A stretch of DNA of 64,000 nt from Bacteroidales bacterium (lineage in GTDB: Bacteria > Bacteroidota > Bacteroidia > Bacteroidales > VadinHA17), in contig JADKBK010000004.1 in NCBI GenBank assembly GCA_016715075.1, positions 62,001 to 126,000 of the forward strand. Direction: 5' to 3'. Within the stretch, counting starts at the first letter, position 1. Each line of letters starts with the position of its first letter. A program made the position numbers and the translations under genes. Positions 57,024-64,000 of the stretch are shown here, piece after piece. The notes under the pieces are model-generated. The model did not search any database and was not told the origin of the DNA. It saw only the letters and a program-made list of their open reading frames with translations.

Positions 57024-58019
57024 CTATTGTCCATAATAATCCCTTACCGGTGCCATCCTTAAGTATTCAGTGGTTTTTTTCTTTCTTTCAAAATTGGCAA
57101 ACAATGCACTTACCTGTTCTTTTGATTCACCCATTACTTCAGCCACTTCATCAACTGAATAGCCATTCTCATAACCATACCAGTACCTGTCCATTAATCC
57201 GTAGGGCAGTTGAAAGAAAAACTCTTCCTGGGTTTGTTCAGCTGAATAGGTATCAGTGGTAGGAGTTCTTTCAATTATAGCTTTGGGAACTCCCAGATAA
57301 CCGGCAAGCTGATAAACCTGGCTCTTGTAGAGATTACCAATTGGCATAACGTCTGCCCCTCCATCACCGTATTTGACAAAAAATCCCTGTTCCTGCTCAT
57401 GTTTATTCGGGGTACCTATCACTGCATAATGTAATGCTTCTGCATGATAATAGAGCATAGACATTCTTGATCTTTGCTTGATATTGGAAGCAGCAACAAT
57501 TGTAAGGTATTCCTTAACAGGGAGCATTTGATCTTTCTGATTACCGTTCTTATCAATTATTGTAAGGTAGAAAACAGGAGGAAGATTGTTGGAGAGTCCT
57601 CTCTGCTTGATCCCGATTTTCATCTTATAAGTTGAGGGATCATATTCCGGGAATACTCTTTTTACGGCTTCGTCACGTCTTTCGTAGCATTTGAATCCGC
57701 TCAGAACCTGGGTGAGGTCTTCCTTTATAATGTTTTTCACTCCGAATGTACTTGCTAGTTCACGTGCAAGTATTTCACTCTCCTGACTTGAGTCTTTCTC
57801 GGGCATAATAATTCCAAGGACTTTTTCAGGCCCAAAGGCTTTTACAGCAAGTGCAAGACATACAGATGAATCAATACCTCCGCTTGTGCCAACAACTGCA
57901 CCAAGCCGTTTTATATTGATTAATACATCGTTCTGAAGTTTACGAATTATTTTATCAACTACCTCTTCTAAATTGTTCAGAAGAATAATATCTTTTGAAA
58001 ATGGTTTTTTTGAGTTCAT
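57024..58019 (-). CDS. nadE: NAD synthetase-like amidotransferase (ammonia-dependent)
   Basis: A 331-residue NadE-type ATP-pyrophosphatase. It has GTSGGIDSSVCLALA, IMPEKDSSQES, SNIKQRSRMSMLYY, GTPNKHE and KYGDGGADVMPIGNLYKSQV. It is about 55 residues longer than E. coli NadE, partly owing to an insertion around YKMKIGIKQRGLSNN. No glutaminase domain is fused, so it should use free ammonia. NadE normally makes NAD from deamido-NAD. Placement between AsnB and an acyl-AMP ligase raises the possibility of an amidation role in glycan synthesis, although plain NAD synthesis is equally possible. Confidence 0.85.
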   Translation of the reverse strand: MNSKKPFSKDIILLNNLEEVVDKIIRKLQNDVLINIKRLGAVVGTSGGIDSSVCLALAVKAFGPEKVLGIIMPEKDSSQESEILARELASTFGVKNIIKEDLTQVLSGFKCYERRDEAVKRVFPEYDPSTYKMKIGIKQRGLSNNLPPVFYLTIIDKNGNQKDQMLPVKEYLTIVAASNIKQRSRMSMLYYHAEALHYAVIGTPNKHEQEQGFFVKYGDGGADVMPIGNLYKSQVYQLAGYLGVPKAIIERTPTTDTYSAEQTQEEFFFQLPYGLMDRYWYGYENGYSVDEVAEVMGESKEQVSALFANFERKKKTTEYLRMAPVRDYYGQ

Positions 58020-58142
58020 AGTTAAATTTATTCTCTATTAATAATTCTGATAAAATTTCATTTTTTAACTGCCATAACTTGTGGTCATAAACTTTAAATG
58101 TTCAATAATATTATAACCTAACCTGTTAATAAATTAGTGCTA

Positions 58143-60110
58143 CTAAATATCATTAATTACTTTATGCTTCGTTAACGCTCCATTCCGGAATTCATTATTA
58201 TTGCCTTCAATAAACTGATCATAAAGAAGATGAGTAGAAATAACAGATGTAAGTACCATATTCTCAATTTCAGAGGCAAATCCTGTTTTTTCTATCTTGG
58301 CAAGTAATCCGGAAATAGAATTGTAGTCGAAGACTGATGCTTTTTTGAAAGAGTTTTCCGACAGCATATCTTTAACGTACACAGGTGCATCCTTTGACAG
58401 AAATGCACTTTTAATAGGTGCCCTGTAGGCCTGTTTTGGCCTTTTTAGTATGATATCGGGTATTCTGTTCTTAAGAAGTTTTTTAAGTAAATATTTCTCA
58501 TTAAGTCCATTGAGTTTAAAATTTTCAGGAAGAGAGGAGCAAAACTCTATTACCCTGTAGTCAAGGAAAGGGTATCTCCCTTCAATGGAATTGGCCATGC
58601 CCATCCTGTCACCCTGGGATGAAAGCAGATAGCCAGACATAAAAACAGTAGTCTCGAGCCATTGCGATTTGGATAACTGATCCCACGTATCAAAATTCTC
58701 AGGTAGTCTTTTTGCAAGCACATCGAGAGCAGAAAAATCATGGAGTGATTGATTTATCCTGTTTGAAAAATGCCTTTTAATATGATTGGAGTTATTGAAT
58801 CTGAGAAGATGTGAATAGAATGGATTATTCACATCCTCCAGTTTATATCCGTAAAAGGATTTTAACATCCTCGGATTTGCATCCTTCATTTGTGCAAGAT
58901 AGGGGTACAGTTTTGTGAGAAGGAGAGGCCTGAATGTTGAATTTGGCTGTGAAGCCCAGAATCTTTTAATTTTTGCTTCTTTGAAAATGTCATAACCTCC
59001 CAGGATTTCATCTGAACCCTCGCCCGTTACCACAACCTTTATATTATTCTTTCTGACGAGTTCGGAAAGAAGCAACATAGGGGCAGGTGCTGTCCTGAGC
59101 ATAGGAAACTCGGAATGCCAGATGACCCGTGGAAAGACCTCGGCAATGTCTTTAGCTGATATTGACATTGATTTATGATTTGTGCCAAAGTATTTTGCTG
59201 CTTCCTGCTGGTAGGCGCTTTCGTCGAAATCTTTTTCCTCAAAGCCAATAGAGAACGTATTTAGTACCCCTGGTTCAATATCTTTTATATAGGCAACTGT
59301 GGCACTGGAATCAATACCACCGCTCAGATAAGCCGCTACTTCAACGTCGGCTCTTAAGCGTATCCTTACGGAATCCGAGAATAATTCATGAAACTGGTCG
59401 ACTGCATCCTGTAAGGATATCTTTAATGAGGGCTTATCAAAATTCAATTGCCAGTATTGCTCAATTGTTAATCCCTTTCGGTTAAAGGTGGCAAAATGTC
59501 CGGGAGGTAATTCCAGAATGCCTTTAAAGGGTGTATTTGGAGTGATAGTAGTCCAGAAAGTGTAAATCTGCGACAGACTTTCGTCACAGAATTCTCTCGG
59601 AATATCCGGCAGGCTGAAAATAGACTTAATCTCTGAAGCAAATGAAAGGGCACCGTCACTAATATTATAGAACAAGGGGCGTATCCCCACTCTGTCGCGG
59701 GCAATAAATAACTCCTCTTTTTGTTTGTCCCATATCGCGAAAACAAACTGACCATTTAAAAGGTCAACGCATTTTTTACCATAAAGGGAAAAGAGTTCAA
59801 CCAGGACTTCAGTGTCAGATTTTGTCTGGAAAGTGCACCCTTTCTTTTCGAGGCTAATCTTCAGTTCCTTATAATTAAAGATTTCTCCATTGAAAACGAT
59901 CCAGAACCTTCCCGATCTGTCGGAAAGCGGTTGTTGCCCCCCTTCAATATCGATTATACTTAACCTGACATTTCCTAAAGCAGCATACCGGGAAAAATAC
60001 GCACCGCTTTCATCAGGTCCCCGATAACTGATGGAGCGAAGCATTGATTCAATATTGGATTGGCTTATTCTCCTGCAGCTGTAATCAATTATCCCGGCAA
60101 CTCCGCACAT
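58143..60110 (-). CDS. asnB: asparagine synthetase, glutamine-hydrolysing (AsnB)
   Basis: A 655-residue complete class-B asparagine synthetase. The N-terminus is MCGVAGIID with the catalytic Cys2, followed by the glutaminase domain (YRGPDESG, NGEIFNYKEL, SDTEVLVELF). The ATP-pyrophosphatase loop SGGIDSS starts at residue 263, and VVTGEGSDEILGGYD follows. It can therefore hydrolyse glutamine and pass ammonia to an adenylated carboxylate. It starts 2 bp after the ACP stop, so the two are tightly coupled. In glycan loci such proteins may amidate a sugar acid or amino acid, not just aspartate. The exact substrate is unknown. Confidence 0.9.
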   Translation of the reverse strand: MCGVAGIIDYSCRRISQSNIESMLRSISYRGPDESGAYFSRYAALGNVRLSIIDIEGGQQPLSDRSGRFWIVFNGEIFNYKELKISLEKKGCTFQTKSDTEVLVELFSLYGKKCVDLLNGQFVFAIWDKQKEELFIARDRVGIRPLFYNISDGALSFASEIKSIFSLPDIPREFCDESLSQIYTFWTTITPNTPFKGILELPPGHFATFNRKGLTIEQYWQLNFDKPSLKISLQDAVDQFHELFSDSVRIRLRADVEVAAYLSGGIDSSATVAYIKDIEPGVLNTFSIGFEEKDFDESAYQQEAAKYFGTNHKSMSISAKDIAEVFPRVIWHSEFPMLRTAPAPMLLLSELVRKNNIKVVVTGEGSDEILGGYDIFKEAKIKRFWASQPNSTFRPLLLTKLYPYLAQMKDANPRMLKSFYGYKLEDVNNPFYSHLLRFNNSNHIKRHFSNRINQSLHDFSALDVLAKRLPENFDTWDQLSKSQWLETTVFMSGYLLSSQGDRMGMANSIEGRYPFLDYRVIEFCSSLPENFKLNGLNEKYLLKKLLKNRIPDIILKRPKQAYRAPIKSAFLSKDAPVYVKDMLSENSFKKASVFDYNSISGLLAKIEKTGFASEIENMVLTSVISTHLLYDQFIEGNNNEFRNGALTKHKVINDI

Positions 60111-60112
60111 AT

Positions 60113-60370
60113 TTAATTCTGTGTTTTTCTACAAATAAAATCAGTGATGGCATTTATTGATTCGAAGTTCTCCTCAGTCAGATCGGCATCATTGGTTTTA
60201 ATTCCGAATTCTTCTTCTATATAGGTAATTAATACCATAAAAGCCATGGAATCAAAATATCCCTCCTTGAATACCAGAGAATCATCTTTTATCTTATCAT
60301 TTTCAACATAGGCTGCCTGATGAATATAGGATTTTACTTTTTCCTTAATTGCTATTGGATCATGTTTCAT
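60113..60370 (-). CDS. acyl carrier protein
   Basis: An 85-residue acidic carrier protein. The phosphopantetheine attachment Ser41 lies in GYFDSMAF, the usual DS(L/M) motif, followed by the helical EEFGIK segment. It is distinct from the housekeeping ACP, as its surroundings are a glycan locus and an acyl-AMP ligase rather than fatty-acid genes. It likely carries an acyl or amino-acyl group activated by the ligase at 55371-56821. It sits 44 bp downstream of wzc and 2 bp upstream of asnB in transcription order. Confidence 0.87.
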   Translation of the reverse strand: MKHDPIAIKEKVKSYIHQAAYVENDKIKDDSLVFKEGYFDSMAFMVLITYIEEEFGIKTNDADLTEENFESINAITDFICRKTQN

Positions 60371-60414
60371 AAATGTATTGTTTATTTTATTTTTTACAAG
60401 TGATTTGAATTTGC

Positions 60415-62784
60415 TTAACCTTTTGTATAATAACTTCTGTACCGGCCATACCTGCTTTCTTCAATATTTACATCATTGAAGACAACATCGAAATTTTCAA
60501 CCTTGTTTGATTTAAGCAAAGTAAGTACATCGTTGAAAAAGTCTCTGCGGGTAAAGTTGTTTCTGCAGACTAACAGATTAATATTGGAATATTTAATCAT
60601 CAGAGCTGCATCGGCCACTATACCTGAAGGTGTAGTGTCTATAATAATGTATTCATAACTCTTTTTAAGATCATTTATTAACCCGTCAAGAGCACCTGAC
60701 TCGATAAGTTCCGAGGAATTTGGAAGAACAGGACCAGCCGGGATGAAAGCGAGGTTCTTAATGAATGTGTCATGAATGATCTGATCCTTTGGAGCATTGT
60801 CAGTCATATAATTTGATAATCCATCAGTGTTTGACTCTTTGAATTTGTGGTGAAGTGTAGGACGCCTTAGATCGCAATCCAGAATTATGGTTTTGTAACC
60901 AACTGAAGCGATTGATGAGGCAAGATTGAACGAGACAAAGCTTTTCCCATCCTGTGGCTGGGAGGATGTAATAAGAATAACCTTGACCTGTTCAGATTTT
61001 AACCTGAGGAATAAACTGCTTCTCAGATTTCTGAATGATTCAGAGATTGAGGAGCCGGGTGATTCATATACAACTGCTTCGGTGGGGAACGGATTGCTGA
61101 AAATTAAGCTCAATATTGGTCTGCCAAGCAGATTTTCAAGATCATGTACACCGGTTATTTTTTCGTTGAAGAAATTCTTTAGAATAATGAAAAGTGTTGG
61201 AATGAATATCGTAAGAAACAGTGCGATACCCCAGTTGACAACCTTCTTCGGGGCAAGTATTTTGCTTGAGGTCTCACGTGCCGGTTCCAGGATCTCATAA
61301 TCCGGGATATTTGAAGCCATTGTAATTGCGGCTTCCGATCTCTTCTGAAGAAGGAATGTATACATTGCATCAGTAAGGTTGAATTTGCGCTGCATACTTA
61401 CCATGTTTAATTCCGTCCTTGGCAGTTTGGAAATATCCCTTGACAGTTTATCGGCCCTGTAATTCAGTTCATTCTGAGCGAGATTCATCGTATTGAGACT
61501 ATTTGTTACATTCTCAATGATTGCCTGTTTCTGTAACTTGATCTTATTCTCAATCTGCCCAAGGAAAAGGTTTTTCTCAGTGTTATTGCTCAGAATATTC
61601 GATTTTTGAGAATTAAGATCCAACAGATCAAGAACAAGCTGGTTCATAATAGGATCAACAACATTGGAAGAGGAGGGGAGAGCAAGTCCTCCGACATCCT
61701 GATTCTTATTGAGATAGTCAAGAATATAATTGTAATAACGTTCCTGTATCTGATAGGATGATCTTTCTGCATCAACCTTAGTCATTTGTTCCAGAGCCTG
61801 TTGTCCCTGATAACTAAGATCAGTTACCTGGTTGGCTGACCTGTAGTCTTTCAGCCTGGATTCAGATTTCAGCAGCGAATCGGAAATGTTAGAAATCTGC
61901 GAATCAATAAAATTGATAGTGCTTAAAGCGATTTTATTCTTTTTGGAAAGATTGTCATCGAGATATGCCTGCAGGTAATTATTTAAAAAGTCAATTGTCA
62001 GTTCCAGGTTGCTTCCCTGGAATGAGGCATTTATTAATGACGACTTAATGCTTACAGGTTCAATCTTAAGTCTCTTAAGATATTCTTTAGAAAGTAAATC
62101 CAGGTGGTAAAGTACAAAATATAGTTCACTTTTATCCTTTGGATCAGGTACATAGAGATCCTTGTTGAAAGAGACTGAGAATTTGAAATTCTTGTTGGTT
62201 ATAGTCTCATTAAACTTGCAGATAGTATCGATCTTAACGGAATTGTATTTGCTGACAATGAGATTATCAACATAATTATACAGAGTCACCTCTTCCTCTG
62301 ACGAGGTGAGTCTGAAGGATTTGTCATCAAGTAATTTTATATAAAACTTTGAATTGATTGGCTGTATATGTGATTTGTCAATATTGACCGAAAATGGCGA
62401 TTGCTTGTAAATCTGCCGCGAATGTGTGAGTATACTTTTGTTTTCGGTGAAATATCCAACTTCAAGGTTTAACTCTTTAATAGTTGTTGAGATCAGGTTA
62501 AATGAATTCAGACTGGTCATGTCATTTTCAAGGTTTCTCACCTCTGAAAAAGCATCCATGCCACTGAACAGATTATTTGAACCCAATAAGGAGTTACGCT
62601 GATCATCTATAGGTCCTATTATCGAATTTACCCCATAAACCGGTCTGCTCAGTTTATTTATAGTAAAGGCAAAAGCCATGAATACGATAAAGCAGATCAG
62701 ATAAAAATATTTGTACGACAAAGCTGTTAGAAGGAATTCCTTAAAAATATAAGCTTCGGATTTGGATTCTTTTTGATTTGACAT
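60415..62784 (-). CDS. wzc: polysaccharide co-polymerase / tyrosine autokinase
   Basis: A 789-residue inner-membrane protein of the Wzc type. The N-terminal membrane segment is near residues 28-46, a large Wzz-like periplasmic coiled-coil region runs to about residue 520, and a second membrane segment lies near 522-542. The cytoplasmic BY-kinase domain has Walker A SSQPQDGKS at about residue 607 and the A' motif ILDCDLRRPTLH. The C-terminus is tyrosine-rich (SRYGRYRSYY), the usual autophosphorylation cluster. Wzc controls chain length and export with Wza, whose gene lies 17 bp upstream. The frame is intact. Confidence 0.93.
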   Translation of the reverse strand: MSNQKESKSEAYIFKEFLLTALSYKYFYLICFIVFMAFAFTINKLSRPVYGVNSIIGPIDDQRNSLLGSNNLFSGMDAFSEVRNLENDMTSLNSFNLISTTIKELNLEVGYFTENKSILTHSRQIYKQSPFSVNIDKSHIQPINSKFYIKLLDDKSFRLTSSEEEVTLYNYVDNLIVSKYNSVKIDTICKFNETITNKNFKFSVSFNKDLYVPDPKDKSELYFVLYHLDLLSKEYLKRLKIEPVSIKSSLINASFQGSNLELTIDFLNNYLQAYLDDNLSKKNKIALSTINFIDSQISNISDSLLKSESRLKDYRSANQVTDLSYQGQQALEQMTKVDAERSSYQIQERYYNYILDYLNKNQDVGGLALPSSSNVVDPIMNQLVLDLLDLNSQKSNILSNNTEKNLFLGQIENKIKLQKQAIIENVTNSLNTMNLAQNELNYRADKLSRDISKLPRTELNMVSMQRKFNLTDAMYTFLLQKRSEAAITMASNIPDYEILEPARETSSKILAPKKVVNWGIALFLTIFIPTLFIILKNFFNEKITGVHDLENLLGRPILSLIFSNPFPTEAVVYESPGSSISESFRNLRSSLFLRLKSEQVKVILITSSQPQDGKSFVSFNLASSIASVGYKTIILDCDLRRPTLHHKFKESNTDGLSNYMTDNAPKDQIIHDTFIKNLAFIPAGPVLPNSSELIESGALDGLINDLKKSYEYIIIDTTPSGIVADAALMIKYSNINLLVCRNNFTRRDFFNDVLTLLKSNKVENFDVVFNDVNIEESRYGRYRSYYTKG

Positions 62785-62801
62785 CTATAAAAAATTTTAT
62801 T

Positions 62802-63566
62802 TTAAAAACCTGTAAATAGTAAAACTGCAATAAGAGTTGTGATTGATGATAGTATCGTTGTATAAGTAATATTAGAATAGCTCGAAGCTAAAGCGTTTAG
62901 CGGTTCAACAACAAGTACATCATTCGGAAGTATATAATATGTGTCTTTTGTAGCGATCTGTGAATCGGTCAGCTTCAGACGGTAATGCATAACTTTATCA
63001 CCATCGTTCCTGATGAGGATTATATTCTTTCTGTTTCCATACCTGGTAAGACCACCGCCAAGTCCGAGCGCCTCGTAAATATTCAACTTATCTTTTGTAA
63101 ACGAATATACCCCCTGATTTAATACTTCTCCCATCACAGTTACGTGATTGTCAACGTACTTAACTATGACGGATGTATTGGATACATAATCGCTTAATGC
63201 TTTGTGGATTTTTTCAGAAGCCTGTTCCGTTGTTAAAGAACCAACACTGATGTTTCCGACAAACGGGAAGTTAATATTTCCCTTTTCATCAACGAGATAG
63301 CCAATAATACTGTTTTCCACACCATAGCGCATCTCTTCAATATCACTGAATATTGAGCTGGTCTGCGGGTCTATACTGTAAATACGAATGTATAATTTAT
63401 CAAATGGCATGATAAGTTTTTGAGTTCTTGGATTTATCCCTGGTTCAGACAGATCATTTATGTCGTTGAAATAACTTAAATTTCTAATAGGGACGCAAGA
63501 TACGGAAAGCATTAACAGTGTAATGCTAATAACGGTAAAGAATCTTAAATTCATTTTCTTAAGCAT
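62802..63566 (-). CDS. wza: polysaccharide export outer-membrane lipoprotein
   Basis: A 254-residue Wza-type protein. The signal peptide ends at a lipobox (LSVSC, Cys near residue 24). The polysaccharide export domain (KLIMPFDKLYIRIYSIDP) is followed by a SLBB-like domain (VTVMGEVLNQGVYSF, YEALGLGGGL). A hydrophobic C-terminal segment (ITTLIAVLLFTGF) is a common feature in Bacteroidota members. It forms the outer-membrane export channel with Wzc. It is 22 bp downstream of the priming sugar transferase and 17 bp upstream of wzc. Confidence 0.92.
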   Translation of the reverse strand: MLKKMNLRFFTVISITLLMLSVSCVPIRNLSYFNDINDLSEPGINPRTQKLIMPFDKLYIRIYSIDPQTSSIFSDIEEMRYGVENSIIGYLVDEKGNINFPFVGNISVGSLTTEQASEKIHKALSDYVSNTSVIVKYVDNHVTVMGEVLNQGVYSFTKDKLNIYEALGLGGGLTRYGNRKNIILIRNDGDKVMHYRLKLTDSQIATKDTYYILPNDVLVVEPLNALASSYSNITYTTILSSITTLIAVLLFTGF

Positions 63567-63588
63567 AGTAATATTTATTATAAATAGA

Positions 63589-64000
63589 TCATAATCCGGT
63601 TCGTTGAAAAACAGTCAGAATTGTTTTGAGTAAAATTATAAAATCTAAGCGAAGTGACCAATTATCTATATAAGCTAAATCCATCTCCATCCATTTCTCA
63701 AATTTAATACTATTCCTGTCAGGCTTAATTTGCCAGAAACATGACAACCCTGGTTTTACAGAGAGTCTCCTTAACTGCCAGCGTTTATATGACTTTGTCT
63801 CATCAGGCAGAGGAGGACGAGGCCCAATAAGCGACATTTCTCCTTTCATGATATTAAAAAGCTGAGGCAGTTCATCAAGCCCCGATTTCCGGAGAAATTT
63901 ACCAATGGTTGTTACCCTGGGATCATCCTTGATTTTAAATACAGGTCCATCTGCTTCATTCTCAGCCTCAAGCTGTTTCTTGAGCTTTTCTGCATCCAAT
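63589..64000 (-). CDS. undecaprenyl-phosphate sugar-phosphotransferase (WbaP/WcaJ type), partial
   Basis: The C-terminal part of a bacterial priming sugar transferase; the gene runs off the right edge. The visible 137 residues contain DPRVTTIGKFLRKSGLDELP, MKGEMSLIGPRPPLPDE and LSVKPGLSCFWQI, the conserved catalytic core of this family. It ends with an amphipathic region. These enzymes start repeat-unit synthesis by moving a hexose-1-phosphate to undecaprenyl phosphate. The missing N-terminal membrane part cannot be judged. It is the first gene visible of the minus-strand export operon (transferase-wza-wzc-ACP-asnB-nadE-ligase). Confidence 0.9.
   Translation of the reverse strand, partial: LDAEKLKKQLEAENEADGPVFKIKDDPRVTTIGKFLRKSGLDELPQLFNIMKGEMSLIGPRPPLPDETKSYKRWQLRRLSVKPGLSCFWQIKPDRNSIKFEKWMEMDLAYIDNWSLRLDFIILLKTILTVFQRTGL

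Overview
The window looks like a Bacteroidota chromosome, probably class Bacteroidia. Several protein families point that way: a PorP/SprF outer-membrane protein, a gliding-motility-type C-terminal domain, a type A Por secretion tail, FISUMP and DUF1566 surface proteins, and Bacteroidota-style -7 boxes (TAnnTTTG) instead of E. coli-like promoters. Base composition is about 40% GC by eye. No rRNA, tRNA or CRISPR array was seen. Most of the window is a polysaccharide-building region, with a block of surface and secretion genes inside it.

Layout. (1) 1-11.6 kb, plus strand: first polysaccharide gene set, with an asparagine-synthetase-like protein lacking its glutaminase cysteine, an O-antigen ligase/polymerase-like membrane protein, galE, five glycosyltransferase-type or acyltransferase genes, and a phosphoribosyltransferase-HAD fusion. 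A G-rich low-complexity tract sits at 7.95-8.10 kb. (2) 11.7-13.4 kb: two small paralogous zinc-ribbon proteins resembling IS1595-type transposase N-termini flank a NarL/LuxR response regulator. (3) 14.0-26.5 kb: a repeat-rich type IX cargo adhesin, PorP/SprF, an OmpA/PD40 protein, a YdcF-like protein, two small surface proteins and a PL9-like pectate lyase. (4) 26.9-44.9 kb, plus strand: second polysaccharide set, with flippase, wecD/wecE, polymerase, many glycosyltransferases, UDP-glucose dehydrogenase, UDP-glucuronate epimerase, a methyltransferase and an acyltransferase. (5) 44.9-64 kb, mainly minus strand: deacetylase, acetyltransferase, SGNH-like lipoprotein and two tandem 928-residue FISUMP proteins. 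Upstream of these in the direction of transcription lie priming transferase, Wza, Wzc, acyl carrier protein, asparagine synthetase, NadE and an acyl-AMP ligase.

How it fits together. The transferase at the right edge should load the first sugar phosphate on undecaprenyl phosphate. The glycosyltransferases extend it with sugars that probably include UDP-Gal, UDP-GlcA/GalA and Fuc4NAc (wecD/wecE). The flippase and polymerase assemble the polymer, and Wza/Wzc control length and export it. The ACP/ligase/AsnB/NadE cassette suggests an amide or acyl decoration.

Quality caveat. Ten genes carry a lesion (one of them three): single-base frame changes or in-frame TGA codons, while the conserved protein continues on the other side. 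This is more like residual consensus error than real decay, but it cannot be settled from the sequence alone. Interrupted genes are listed as one CDS spanning both parts.
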